Positions 6,969 through 15,485 are shown, numbered from the stretch's first letter. The stretch is DNA of 64,000 nucleotides from an uncultured Eubacteriales bacterium (GCA_900542445.1 UQNN01000001.1:338640-402639), one strand, 5' to 3'. Notes: generated from the letters alone by a model not told the origin. Numbers and translations: made by a program.

Positions 6969-8486
6969 ATGTCTGATGAAGTTCGCACAAGGTTTGCCCC
7001 CAGCCCGACGGGCTATCTGCATCTGGGCGGCCTGCGCACCGCGCTGTATACCTATCTGTTCGCCAAGAAGCACGGCGGCAAGTTCATTCTGCGCATCGAA
7101 GATACCGATCAGGAGCGCGAAGTGCCCGGCGCGGTCGATCTGATTTACAAGTCCATGCGTCAGGCAGGCCTGACCTATGACGAAGGTCCGGATGTCGGCG
7201 GCGATTACGGCCCGTATATCCAGACCCAGCGCCGCGACCTCTACCCCAAGTACGCGTGGGAGCTGGTCGAAAAGGGCGGCGCGTACTGCTGCTTCTGCAC
7301 CAAGGAAGAAATCGAGGCTGATCGCAAGGCCGCCGAAGCGAAGGGCGAAACCTACAAATACAACAAAAAGTGCCTGCATAATGTCAGCCTGGAAGAGGCC
7401 AAGCGCCGCATTGCGGCGGGCGAACCTTATGTCATCCGCCAGAACGTGCCGACCACGGGCAAGGCGTCCTTCGACGACATGCTCTACGGCCACGTCGAGG
7501 TGGATTGCGACACGCTGGATGACAACGTGCTCATCAAGGCCGACGGTCTGCCGACCTACAACTTCGCCAACGTCGTGGACGACCACCTGATGGCCATCAG
7601 CCACGTCATGCGCGGCACGGAATACCTCTCCTCCGCGCCGAAGTACAACCTGCTCTACGAGGCTTTCGGCTGGAAGCCGCCGATTTATCTCCATCTGCCG
7701 CCCGTCATGATTGAGTCCGTGCTCAAGGACAAGGAGACAAAGCAGCCGATTCTGGATGAAAACGGCAACGAGCAGCCCATCGTCCGCAAACTCTCCAAGC
7801 GGTGGGGCGACCCGTCCTTCGAAGATCTGCTGCAAAAAGGCTACCTCAAGGAAGCGATCATCAACTACATCGCGCTGCTGGGCTGGGCGCCGAAGGACAC
7901 CAACGAAGAGTTCTTCTCGATGGACGACCTCATCCGCATTTTCGATGAGAACGGCATCAACAAGAGCCCGTCGATCTTCGACACCAACAAGCTGACGTGG
8001 TTCAACGCCGAGTATATCCGCCGCATGACCCCGGAGGCCTATGCCGAGCTGGCCAAGCCGTGGCTCTCTCAGGTGCTCGACCCGCAGAAGTTTGACCTCG
8101 ACCGTCTCTGCCAGCTGTTGCAGGCGCGCACAGAGATTTTCAGCCAGCTTCCGGGCATGGTGGATTTCCTCGCCGAGATGCCGGAACTGGATATGGCGCT
8201 GTTCACCAACAAAAAAAGCAAGTCCACGCCGGAAACCAGCAAGACCGCGCTCGAATTTGTCCGTCCGATTCTGGACGGTATCGCCGATTGGACGGAAGTC
8301 AGCCTGCACGACACCGTGATGGCCGCCATTCCAGAATCCGGCATGAAGAACGCAACCGTGCTCTGGCCGCTGCGCATCGCCATCACCGGCCGCGCCGCAA
8401 CGCCGGGCGGCGCGTTTGAAATGGCGTATCTGCTCGGCAAAGACGAGACGATGAAGCGCCTTGACGACGCGATGGCGAAGCTGTAA
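6969..8486 (+). CDS. gltX: glutamyl-tRNA synthetase
   Basis: 505-residue class I synthetase that charges tRNA-Glu. It has RFAPSPTGYLHLGG at the N-terminus (HIGH equivalent 18-21), a cysteine cluster CCFC near 107-110 in the putative zinc-binding insert, and KLSKR at 274-278. An approximately 20-residue insert precedes the KLSKR loop (DKETKQPILDENGNE). The C-terminal helical anticodon-binding domain is present. Start at 6969 has AAGGAG. It lies just after glnS in the same direction; the 55-base gap contains a small GC-rich palindrome (GGGGCAAGCCCC) but no terminator, so co-transcription is likely. Confidence 0.96.
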   Translation: MSDEVRTRFAPSPTGYLHLGGLRTALYTYLFAKKHGGKFILRIEDTDQEREVPGAVDLIYKSMRQAGLTYDEGPDVGGDYGPYIQTQRRDLYPKYAWELVEKGGAYCCFCTKEEIEADRKAAEAKGETYKYNKKCLHNVSLEEAKRRIAAGEPYVIRQNVPTTGKASFDDMLYGHVEVDCDTLDDNVLIKADGLPTYNFANVVDDHLMAISHVMRGTEYLSSAPKYNLLYEAFGWKPPIYLHLPPVMIESVLKDKETKQPILDENGNEQPIVRKLSKRWGDPSFEDLLQKGYLKEAIINYIALLGWAPKDTNEEFFSMDDLIRIFDENGINKSPSIFDTNKLTWFNAEYIRRMTPEAYAELAKPWLSQVLDPQKFDLDRLCQLLQARTEIFSQLPGMVDFLAEMPELDMALFTNKKSKSTPETSKTALEFVRPILDGIADWTEVSLHDTVMAAIPESGMKNATVLWPLRIAITGRAATPGGAFEMAYLLGKDETMKRLDDAMAKL

Positions 8487-8517
8487 GGACGTTGGGGCTT
8501 TGCCCCCAACCCCACCA

Positions 8518-8532
8518 GAAACCTGAGGTTTC
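8518..8532. repeat. AACCTGAGGTT hairpin repeat, copy 1
   Basis: Palindrome GAAACCTGAGGTTTC. The same core occurs at 9529-9549 and 36525-36545. It follows a second GC-rich hairpin (GTTGGGGC...CCCCAAC) right after gltX. Confidence 0.7.
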
Positions 8533-8576
8533 CGGCTTTCCCATGCACGGATTGTTGTGTAATCCATGGCATAATC

Positions 8577-8618
8577 AAAAATCCTCAATGCCGCAATTTC
8601 TGCGATATTGAGGATTTT
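8577..8618. terminator. bidirectional terminator between gltX and punA
   Basis: Long inverted repeat AAAATCCTCAAT...ATTGAGGATTTT with A-run on one side and T-run on the other, placed between convergent gltX and punA. Confidence 0.85.
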
Positions 8619-8640
8619 CTTATATTTTGGAGCGTGTTAC

Positions 8641-8675
8641 GCCTTCCGTCACGGCAAAGCCGTGACGAAAGGAGT
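8641..8675. repeat. short form of the palindromic repeat module
   Basis: CCTTCCGTCACGGC-AAA-GCCGTGACGAAAGGAG is a near-perfect inverted repeat made of the outer part of the 49-bp repeat module described at 4935-4983, with the CCTCC/GGAGG part missing. Confidence 0.75.
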
Positions 8676-8678
8676 TCC

Positions 8679-9494
8679 TCACATCTTCTCTACCACCGCG
8701 TCCAGCAGCGCGCGGAACTGCCCCTTCACGCGGTTGGCCGTTTCGGTCACTTCCGCGTGGTTCAGCGGCTGATCGAGAATGCCCGCCGCCATGTTCGTGA
8801 TGCAGCTGACGCCCAGCACACGCATGCCGCCGTGGCGCGCGACCACGACCTCCGGCACGGTGCTCATGCCCACCGCGTCCGCGCCAAGGGTGCGCAGCAT
8901 GCGGATTTCCGCGGGCGTTTCATACGTCGGGCCGGTCATCTGCGCATAAACGCCTTCGCGCAGCGCAAAGCCCTGCTCGCCCGCACATGCATGCGCCAGC
9001 GCGCGCAGTTCCTTGTCAAATGCGCAGCTCATATCCGGGAAGCGCGGGCCGAACTCGTCGAGGTTCGGACCGATGAGCGGGTTCTGCGCCGTCAGGCTGA
9101 ACATATCGCCGATGACCATCAAATCGCCGGGATGATAGCCCATGTTCACGCCGCCCGCCGCGTTGGTGACGATCAGCGTCTTGACGCCGATTTTCTGCAT
9201 CACGCGCACGGGCAGGGTGACATCCTTCATGCTGTATCCCTCGTAGTAATGGAAGCGGCCCTGCATCATCACCACGCGCTTGCCGTGCAGCGTGCCGCAG
9301 CACCACATGCCTGCGTGGCCCGCGACGGTCGAGCGCGGGAAGCCGGGGATTTCGCTGTACGGCAGTTTAACCGCATCTTCCAGCGCCTCGGCGTAATCGC
9401 CCAACCCGCTGCCCAGAATAATACCGATTTCAGCCTGACCGCAGACAGCAAGCACCTTTTCCGCCGCGTCGTTGATTCTCTTCATTTCGTCCAT
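8679..9494 (-). CDS. punA: purine-nucleoside phosphorylase, trimeric type
   Basis: 271-residue phosphorylase that splits purine (deoxy)nucleosides with phosphate into base and (deoxy)ribose-1-phosphate. Family marks are GSGLG at 28-32, GRFHYYEGY at 79-87 and TNAAGGVN near 109-116, typical of the low-molecular-mass trimeric class. The protein is cytoplasmic. deoB, the next step in sugar-phosphate salvage, lies upstream on the same strand about 200 bases away, separated by repeat-like palindromes. Start at 9494 follows AAGGAG. The end overlaps no other gene and meets a bidirectional terminator. Confidence 0.95.
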   Translation of the reverse strand: MDEMKRINDAAEKVLAVCGQAEIGIILGSGLGDYAEALEDAVKLPYSEIPGFPRSTVAGHAGMWCCGTLHGKRVVMMQGRFHYYEGYSMKDVTLPVRVMQKIGVKTLIVTNAAGGVNMGYHPGDLMVIGDMFSLTAQNPLIGPNLDEFGPRFPDMSCAFDKELRALAHACAGEQGFALREGVYAQMTGPTYETPAEIRMLRTLGADAVGMSTVPEVVVARHGGMRVLGVSCITNMAAGILDQPLNHAEVTETANRVKGQFRALLDAVVEKM

Positions 9495-9528
9495 CGTTTT
9501 TCTCCTTGAGGCTCCGCCTCAAACTCCG

Positions 9529-9549
9529 GCAGGAACCTGAGGTTCCTGC
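9529..9549. repeat. AACCTGAGGTT hairpin repeat, copy 2
   Basis: Palindrome GCAGGAACCTGAGGTTCCTGC between deoB and punA. Its core AACCTGAGGTT is shared with copies at 8518 and 36525. The same gap also contains a GGGGCTTGGGGCAGCGCCCC hairpin. It could act as an mRNA stabiliser or weak terminator. Confidence 0.7.
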
Positions 9550-9693
9550 ACTTCCCACATTGAATTTGCAAACAAAACAGATTATCCATCCATTTATCGC
9601 GAAGCGATAAATGAAAGCAAGGGTGCAGGGGAATTATTCCCCTGCCGGGGCTTGGGGCAGCGCCCCAACGTCCCCTCGTCCCAATGTCTCCCC

Positions 9694-10860
9694 TTACTTC
9701 AGCTCCTTCAGGAACGACACGCCGTGCAGCGGGTTCGCCAAGCCGAAGTAGTCCAGCACCGTCGCGCTGATGTCCGCATACGTCGCGCGCACACCGAGGT
9801 TCGCGCCGCCCTGCATCTTTTTGCTCCAAACCAGCAGCGGCGTGTGTTCGCGCGTGTGATCGGTGCCGCTGTGGCACGGGTCGCAGCCGTGATCGGCCGT
9901 GATGATGAGCAGATCGTCCTCGCCCATCTTCGCCTGAATCTGCGGCAGCTGCGCGTCAAATGCCTCCAGGGCGGCGGCATAGCCTTTCACGTCGCGGCGA
10001 TGGCCGTAAACCATGTCAAAATCCACCAGATTGACGAACAGCAGGCCGTCAAAATCCTCGTCCATCGCTTCAAACGTCGCCTGCATGCAGGCCGGGTTGC
10101 CCGCCGCGTGGTTGCTCTTCGTGATGCCGCGATGATCAAAGATATCCTCGATCTTGCCCACGCCGTAGACCGTCTTGCCGTTTTCGGCCAGAATGTCGCA
10201 CATCGTCGTCGGCGGCTGCGCGCTGAAATCGCGGCGCGCGCCGGTGCGCTTAAACGCGCCCGCATGATCGCCGACAAACGGACGAGCGATGACACGGCCC
10301 ACTTCCAGCTCGCCCGTCAGCATCTCTCGCGCGATCCGGCAGTCGCGATACAGCTCTTCCAGCGGCACAATCGCTTCGTTCGCCGCGATCTGGAATACGC
10401 TGTCCGCCGAGGTGTAGACAATCAGTTTACCGGTCTTGAGGTGCTCCTCGCCCAGCTCGTCGAGAATCGCCGTGCCGGAGGCGGGCTTGTTGCCCAACGT
10501 GCCGCGCCCGACGGCCTGCTCAAACTTCTCGATAAAATCCTGCGGGAAGCCGTTGGGGAACGTCGGGAATGCGTGCGCCAGCTGAACGCCCGCAATCTCC
10601 CAATGGCCGGTGGTCGTGTCCTTGCCCGCGGAAACCTCGCGCAGCTTGCCGTAGCAGCCCTTCGGCGCGTCCACCGCGCCGGAGAAACCCGCGCCGTCGA
10701 TATTCGCCAGGCCCAGCTCCATCATGTGCGGCAGATTCGGGTGGCAGGTGTTGATAATATGGCCGAGCGTGTCCGCGCCCTTGTCGCCGTAATTTGCGGC
10801 GTCCGGCAGTTCGCCGATGCCCACGCTGTCCAGAACGATGATGATCGCCTTTTTATTCAT
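9694..10860 (-). CDS. deoB: phosphopentomutase
   Basis: 388-residue metalloenzyme of the alkaline phosphatase fold that interconverts ribose-1-phosphate (or deoxyribose-1-phosphate) and the 5-phosphate, feeding nucleoside sugars into central metabolism. The N-terminus IIIVLDSVGIGELPDA carries a metal-ligand Asp, and the C-terminal part has the ITADHGCDP and HTREHTPLL metal-binding motifs. Start at 10860 (MNKKAIIIV) is preceded by AAGGAGG. A longer in-frame extension to 10947 lacks a ribosome binding site. Works with PunA downstream in purine nucleoside salvage. Confidence 0.96.
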   Translation of the reverse strand: MNKKAIIIVLDSVGIGELPDAANYGDKGADTLGHIINTCHPNLPHMMELGLANIDGAGFSGAVDAPKGCYGKLREVSAGKDTTTGHWEIAGVQLAHAFPTFPNGFPQDFIEKFEQAVGRGTLGNKPASGTAILDELGEEHLKTGKLIVYTSADSVFQIAANEAIVPLEELYRDCRIAREMLTGELEVGRVIARPFVGDHAGAFKRTGARRDFSAQPPTTMCDILAENGKTVYGVGKIEDIFDHRGITKSNHAAGNPACMQATFEAMDEDFDGLLFVNLVDFDMVYGHRRDVKGYAAALEAFDAQLPQIQAKMGEDDLLIITADHGCDPCHSGTDHTREHTPLLVWSKKMQGGANLGVRATYADISATVLDYFGLANPLHGVSFLKELK

Positions 10861-10950
10861 GGTGTTCCTCCTTCTGTGTTTTCCTCTGAAATGGAAAACG
10901 AGTCCGATAGGGTCATTATACCGCATCGGGCTCATTTTTTCAATCATGGA

Positions 10951-11694
10951 TCAGTCCGCAGAGGTCACCCGCATGTGCTGCGCCAGCATGCCGATCATCT
11001 CCGCGTTGGTGGGCTTGCCGCGCATCGGGTCGATGGTGTTGCCGAAAAAGCCGTATATGCGCAGCACGCCGACTGTGTCCATCGCGCTTTCCACCGCGTG
11101 GCGGATCAGGCGCTCAACGGTCTGCTCGGTCGTGCCGCAGTGCTCGGCGACGGGCTTATACAGCCGCTCGCCCACCGCATCCATGCGGCTTTCGTCTTCC
11201 CACGCAAGCGCCGCCGCATTGGCCAGATATTCATAACCGCGCAGCGTCGTTTTCATGCCCATGCTGCTGAGCAGCTGCCCCGCTCGATCACATGCCGCCG
11301 ACAAATGCGTCCAGTCCACCTCAAGCCTCGTCTTTTCAATCATCTGCATCAAGGCCTCGCCAAGCTGCTGCGGCTCCCACGGCACGCGAACCAGACAGTT
11401 TACACCCCGCCGCTCGAACCCCTCTTTCGCAAAAGGCATCATGTATCCGCCGATCACGCGCGGCATCCGCTCGCCGTAAAACTCTTTCAGCCGGTCGATC
11501 ACGCCCAGCCCGTCCATCAGCGGCAGCACCGCGTCGATCACCAGCACGTCCGGCCTGCGTTTTTTCGCGGACAGGAGCGCCGCTTCGCCGGAACGCACCA
11601 CGCGGCAGGTACACTCCTGCTCATCCTCCAACATGCGCAGCATATGCGTCAAGGTACTGCTGTCGCGCATCGCGCATAGAATATGCGTTTTCAT
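10951..11694 (-). CDS. spo0A: sporulation master regulator Spo0A
   Basis: 247-residue response regulator. The C-terminal DNA-binding domain is a clear Spo0A_C (GYEYLANAAALA, LYKPVAEHCGTT, VERLIRHAVESA, GKPTNAEMIGMLA). The N-terminal receiver keeps the phosphorylatable Asp54 (DVLVIDAVLPLMDG) but is degenerate elsewhere: the usual acidic pair near residue 9-10 is Ala-Met-Arg-Asp, the switch Thr/Ser is Gly82-Gly83, and the conserved Lys near 104 is Val (LVRVPW). Start at 11694 has AAAGGCGGGG upstream. The order spoIVB-spo0A is the classic one in spore formers. Once phosphorylated, Spo0A turns on the sigma cascade; how this receiver is activated is unclear. Confidence 0.95.
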   Translation of the reverse strand: MKTHILCAMRDSSTLTHMLRMLEDEQECTCRVVRSGEAALLSAKKRRPDVLVIDAVLPLMDGLGVIDRLKEFYGERMPRVIGGYMMPFAKEGFERRGVNCLVRVPWEPQQLGEALMQMIEKTRLEVDWTHLSAACDRAGQLLSSMGMKTTLRGYEYLANAAALAWEDESRMDAVGERLYKPVAEHCGTTEQTVERLIRHAVESAMDTVGVLRIYGFFGNTIDPMRGKPTNAEMIGMLAQHMRVTSAD

Positions 11695-11720
11695 CCGCAC
11701 CCCCCGCCTTTCCGTTGTGT

Positions 11721-12959
11721 TTACACGGCCTGTTCCGACGCGTCCATCGCGTCGCTTTTTTCGAGCATCCACTCGATATACATGCCATATCCCTGTGTCG
11801 CATCGCTCAGATAGACGTGCGTCACCGCGCCGATAATCCGTCCATCCTGTAAAATGGGGCTTCCGCTCATGCCCTGCACAATGCCGCCCGTCTTTTCCAG
11901 CAGACGTTCGTCCGTCACGCGCAGAATCATGCCCTTCTGGCTCGGCTCGCTCTGCGCGAAGCAGCGCACAATCTCCACGCCATATTCCTGCGGGCCGTCT
12001 GCGTCCACGGTGGCAATGATGCTGGCCGCGCCCGTGTGTACGGCGCTCCGCGCGCCCGCCCGAAGCCCCTGCGGATAGAGCAGATTCTCCGGCATGTCGT
12101 CCAGCACGCCGTATATGCCGTATTCACAGTTTTCCATCAGGCTGCCAATCTGCTCCCCTGCTTTCAGGAAATTGCCTTTCAACTCGCCCGCTTTTCCGCT
12201 TTGTCCCTTCGTCACGCCGACGATGCTTGCGTGCAGAATCGCGCCTTCGCGCGCGGCCAGCAGCCTGCCCGTGTCCGCATCGACGATCGCATGACCCAGC
12301 GCGCCATACGCCTGATTGGCCGGATCGATATAGGTCAGCGTGCCTACGCCCGCCGTGCTGTCCCGCACCCAGACGCCGAGCTTGCGCCGTCCGTCCGACG
12401 GGTCAGGCTCGGCCTGTGCGTCCACGGTGATCGTCTGCCCGCCGCGAAGCACTTCCAGACGGACGGTGTCCGTTTGGGCCGTGCCGACCTGTTCGCTGAG
12501 TGCCTTCGTGCTTTCCACGTTTTTGCCATCCGCGCTGAGAATCACGTCACCCGCGCGAAGCGCCCGGCCCTTCGCCGCGTCGGAAACCACCAGCACGCCG
12601 CGCGTTTTCAGCGCCACGCCGACGGCCTGTCCGCCTGGAATCAGCGTCCGCTCTTCCACGACGTTCACGCGCGTTTCGTGCACGGGAATCAGGCCGAGCA
12701 GCGAAAAAGTCACGCTCGTCTGCCCGCCGGCCTCGGCGCTGATCGTCACCCGCTCGTCCTGCGAGGCGAGCACGCTCACCGCGCCGCCGTCCGACGCGGC
12801 CAGCATCGGCAGGCCGGTCTGCACTACGAATTTCTGCCCGGACGTCAGCGTCAGCGCATCGGGCAGGGACGCCGCCTCGCGCACCCATGGTGAATAATTG
12901 CACAGAAATGCCATTGCGCTCAGCGCAATGCCCAAGCCGTGTCGAACCGTCTGTTTCAT
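11721..12959 (-). CDS. spoIVB: SpoIVB sporulation peptidase
   Basis: 412-residue serine peptidase (family S55) made in the forespore and exported into the intermembrane space, where it triggers pro-SigK processing. A hydrophobic N-terminus (about 7-24) anchors or exports it. A PDZ domain spans about 105-185 (GVLVVSDAAKGRALRAGDVIL). The peptidase part shows the catalytic His223 (ALGHAIVD) and the GMSGSP serine motif near 363-368. Length is close to the Bacillus protein. spo0A follows after 26 bases. A strong SigF/SigG-type promoter lies upstream, overlapping the end of nrdR. Confidence 0.96.
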   Translation of the reverse strand: MKQTVRHGLGIALSAMAFLCNYSPWVREAASLPDALTLTSGQKFVVQTGLPMLAASDGGAVSVLASQDERVTISAEAGGQTSVTFSLLGLIPVHETRVNVVEERTLIPGGQAVGVALKTRGVLVVSDAAKGRALRAGDVILSADGKNVESTKALSEQVGTAQTDTVRLEVLRGGQTITVDAQAEPDPSDGRRKLGVWVRDSTAGVGTLTYIDPANQAYGALGHAIVDADTGRLLAAREGAILHASIVGVTKGQSGKAGELKGNFLKAGEQIGSLMENCEYGIYGVLDDMPENLLYPQGLRAGARSAVHTGAASIIATVDADGPQEYGVEIVRCFAQSEPSQKGMILRVTDERLLEKTGGIVQGMSGSPILQDGRIIGAVTHVYLSDATQGYGMYIEWMLEKSDAMDASEQAV

Positions 12960-12982
12960 GCCAAAGCCTCCGTTTCGCGGCT

Positions 12983-13012
12983 TAGCATGCCGGTTTCATT
13001 CGCGGTTTATGC
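12983..13012 (-). promoter_or_regulatory. SigF/SigG-type promoter of spoIVB
   Basis: On the minus strand GCATA (13008-13012) and CATGCTA (12983-12989) are separated by 18 bp and match the forespore consensus GHATR-N17/18-CATNHTA at every specified position. It sits about 23 bases before the spoIVB ATG and overlaps the nrdR stop codon. Confidence 0.7.
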
Positions 13013-13474
13013 TTCCGGCTTTTTCTGGCTATCCAGCAGCAGTTGCAGTTCCTCCATGAAGGATTGCACGTCTTTAAACTGGCGATAGACCGACGCGAAA
13101 CGAATGTAGGCCACCTCGTCCAGTTCTTTCAGCCCGTCCATCACCATGCGGCCGATCTGCTCGGTCGTCACCTCTTCTTCCGGCTGCTGGCAGACGTTGA
13201 TCTCCACCCGCCGCACCAGCTTTTCAATCTCTTCCAGCGGTACCGGCCGCTTTTCGCACGCCTTGATGATGCCGCTGCGCACTTTGGCCGCGTCGAACTG
13301 TTCGCGACGCTTGTCTTTTTTCACCACCAGCACGGGCAGCATTTCGATTTTTTCATAGGTCGTAAAGCGTCTTTTGCATTCTTCGCACTCCCGGCGGCGG
13401 CGGATTGCGCCGTCCTCCGTCGGACGTGAATCCACCACGCGGCTCTCTGTGCAATTACAATATATGCACTTCAT
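13007..13474 (-). CDS. nrdR: transcriptional repressor NrdR
   Basis: 155-residue repressor of ribonucleotide reductase genes that senses ATP and dATP. The N-terminal zinc ribbon has Cys pairs at 3/6 and 30/33 (RECEECKRRFTTYE), followed by an ATP-cone domain (KKDKRREQFDAAKV to about 145). Size and motifs match the family closely. Start at 13474 follows AGAGGGG. It is upstream of spoIVB with a 47-base gap holding the spoIVB promoter, so part of the spoIVB-spo0A transcription may read through from nrdR. Confidence 0.96.
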   Translation of the reverse strand: MKCIYCNCTESRVVDSRPTEDGAIRRRRECEECKRRFTTYEKIEMLPVLVVKKDKRREQFDAAKVRSGIIKACEKRPVPLEEIEKLVRRVEINVCQQPEEEVTTEQIGRMVMDGLKELDEVAYIRFASVYRQFKDVQSFMEELQLLLDSQKKPEA

Positions 13475-13556
13475 GTCGATTTACCCCTCTTTTTGAAAAT
13501 TTTTGCCTTTTTCATTCGTTCATTATACCCGCATTCCGGAAAAAGGTAAACCTTTT

Positions 13557-13790
13557 TCAGCAGCTTCCCGGCGAAACCAGAATCACGTCGTCGCCGATGC
13601 ACGTAATCTGCCGCCACGGAATTTCCATCTGGTTTTTTTCGCCGCGCAGAAAGCCGCAACTCCCCGCGCAGACGATCAGCCCCAGCGTCTGCCCCGACGC
13701 CGGATCGATCGCCAAATCGCACGCGCGTCCCACCAACCGTCCGTCACCGATGCAGATGATATCCTTCTTTTTCAATTCCGAAAATGTCAC
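13557..13790 (-). CDS. YlmC/YmxH family PRC-barrel protein
   Basis: 77-residue protein with a PRC-barrel-like fold of the YlmC/YmxH family, common in spore formers and often induced during sporulation. Typical marks are the start MTFSELKKKDIICIGDGRLVG, the G(R)ACDLAIDPASGQ segment and the WRQITCIGDDVILV ending. Start codon is GTG at 13790, with AGGCGG eight bases upstream; no ATG alternative exists nearby. It lies between nrdR and the divergent sigG. Function of the family is not settled. Confidence 0.88.
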   Translation of the reverse strand: MTFSELKKKDIICIGDGRLVGRACDLAIDPASGQTLGLIVCAGSCGFLRGEKNQMEIPWRQITCIGDDVILVSPGSC

Positions 13791-13855
13791 TGTTTTTTCC
13801 GCCTTTCCTGTCCGCGTCTATGCGTCAAGCGCCCAAATATAACCACCTTCGAGGA

Positions 13856-13885
13856 GAATATTTTCCTTTCGCCTCCGTCATAATG
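13856..13885 (+). promoter_or_regulatory. SigF/SigG-type promoter of sigG
   Basis: GAATA (13856-13860) and CATAATG (13879-13885) with an 18-bp spacer fit the forespore consensus GHATR-N17/18-CATNHTA with one mismatch. Spacing is the same as in the spoIVB promoter. The sigG ATG is 29 bases downstream, consistent with SigF initiation and SigG autoregulation. Confidence 0.65.
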
Positions 13886-13914
13886 CCACATAGAAAGGCA
13901 AGGGAGGCGACAAC

Positions 13915-14688
13915 ATGGCCATCGGCAAAGTTGAAATCTGCGGCGTGGATACGTCCACGCTCCCCGTCATCAGCAACGAGCGCATGCGGCAGCTCTTCCC
14001 CCTCGTGCACGGCGGGGATATGCAGGCGCGGGAGGAGTTCATCCGGGGCAATCTGCGGCTTGTGCTCAGCGTGCTCCAGCGGTTCCATCATCGCGGCGAA
14101 AATGTGGACGATCTGTTTCAGGTCGGCTGCATCGGACTGATTAAGGCGCTCGACCATTTTGATGTGACGCAGAACGTGCGCTTTTCCACCTATGCCGTAC
14201 CGATGATTATCGGCGAAATCCGGCGCTATCTGCGGGATAACAACGCCATCCGCGTGAGCCGTTCGCTCCGCGATATCGCGTATAAGGCGCTCTCCGCGCG
14301 GGACAAGCTGCAAACCGAGCTGGGCCGCGAACCGACCGTGCAGGAAATCGCCCGTAAACTCGAATTGCCCGAAGAGGACGTCGCCCTCGCGCTGGAAGCC
14401 ATTCAGGATCCCGTCAGCCTATGCGAACCCATCGGCGGCGAGGGGGCGGACGCACTGACCATTGGCGACCAGGTGCGCGACGACAACGTAAACGCGGAAA
14501 ACTGGCTGCAAAACATCGCTATTCGCGAGGCCATGGCGCGCCTGAGCGACCGTGAGCAGCGCATTCTGAGTCTGCGGTTCTTTCAGGGGCGCACGCAGAT
14601 GGAGGTTGCGGGCGAAATCGGCATCAGTCAGGCGCAGGTTTCCCGTCTGGAAAAAGCCGCGCTCAGCCATATGCGCAAACTGGTCTAA
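13915..14688 (+). CDS. sigG: RNA polymerase sporulation sigma factor SigG
   Basis: 257-residue sigma-70 family factor that directs late forespore transcription. The N-terminal KVEICGVDTSTLPVI is the SigG signature. Region 2 (NLRLVLSVLQRF, DDLFQVGCIGLIKALDHFD, FSTYAVPMIIGEIRRYL), region 3 and region 4 (LSDREQRILSLRFF, TQMEVAGEIGISQAQVSRLEK) are all complete. Start at 13915 has GGGAGGCG. It is convergent with spoIIP, overlapping its 3' end by four bases. Expression is probably from the forespore-type promoter just upstream. Confidence 0.97.
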   Translation: MAIGKVEICGVDTSTLPVISNERMRQLFPLVHGGDMQAREEFIRGNLRLVLSVLQRFHHRGENVDDLFQVGCIGLIKALDHFDVTQNVRFSTYAVPMIIGEIRRYLRDNNAIRVSRSLRDIAYKALSARDKLQTELGREPTVQEIARKLELPEEDVALALEAIQDPVSLCEPIGGEGADALTIGDQVRDDNVNAENWLQNIAIREAMARLSDREQRILSLRFFQGRTQMEVAGEIGISQAQVSRLEKAALSHMRKLV

Positions 14689-15485
14689 TGCTGCGCTTTG
14701 TAGACGCGCTCAAAAGCCTCGGCCACAATCGGGCACGCCGCCAGCGCCTCGGAAAGCGTGTTGCGGTTGTTTCCGATTTCAATCAGCAGCGCGCCGGTGG
14801 AAACATGCTGGTTAAAGCGCCCGTTCTTGATCTTGACCTCGCGGCAGAGGCCTGGCGCGAGCGCATTGGCCGCATCCGTGACAGCCTGCGCCAGAGCAAG
14901 GTTCTTCGGCCAGTCAGGCCGCTCGTCAAAGCCGGAACCCGTCGCGCCCGTGCCCTTGCCCACCAGCAGCATCACATGCGCGACGCTCTGCCCATCAATC
15001 TCAACGCCGTTTCCGCCGTTGTACGCCCCGCTGTACGCGTCGCGATGCACGTCGATCCAATAATCGTATTGCTCGCCCGTATCCAGCCGCGCTTTGAGCA
15101 TTTCCAGCGACCGTGTATACGCCGTGGAGAGATTCGGCGGTTCAAACGCCGTCGTATCATGCACAACGATAAACCCGCGCGCCGTCAGTTCCCGCGCCAG
15201 CGCATCCCCCACCGCGACCATGTTATACTGCTCGTCGCGCGTGCGCCACTTTTCCGTCGGCATATAAGTCTCCGTTTCCGTGATCTCATAGGCCTCGTAG
15301 GTATGCGTATGGTAGATCAGGATTCGCGGCGCTTCCTCTTGTGCCGCGGCCTGCACCGCTTCTTCCTGATGCGCCGCCACGCGAATGACCAGCGGCGGGT
15401 GCGGCCGCTCCATCCCGACGTAAGCCCCGCCGCCCGCCAGCGCCAGCGCGAGTATCGCCAGCCCGATTTTCCCCCGTCTCCGCAT
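14685..15485 (-). CDS. spoIIP: stage II sporulation protein P
   Basis: 266-residue peptidoglycan amidase/endopeptidase of the engulfment machinery (with SpoIID and SpoIIM). An N-terminal membrane anchor spans about 7-25. The catalytic domain begins at ILIYHTHTYEAY (His59, His61) and ends with the family motif HVSTGALLIEIGNNRNTLSEAL, here spread over about 230-250. It is shorter than the 400-residue Bacillus protein because the linker before the domain is short, which is common in clostridia. Start at 15485 follows GGGGAGG. No spoIIM is in the window; a SpoIID-type protein is encoded near 37 kb. Confidence 0.93.
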   Translation of the reverse strand: MRRRGKIGLAILALALAGGGAYVGMERPHPPLVIRVAAHQEEAVQAAAQEEAPRILIYHTHTYEAYEITETETYMPTEKWRTRDEQYNMVAVGDALARELTARGFIVVHDTTAFEPPNLSTAYTRSLEMLKARLDTGEQYDYWIDVHRDAYSGAYNGGNGVEIDGQSVAHVMLLVGKGTGATGSGFDERPDWPKNLALAQAVTDAANALAPGLCREVKIKNGRFNQHVSTGALLIEIGNNRNTLSEALAACPIVAEAFERVYKAQH

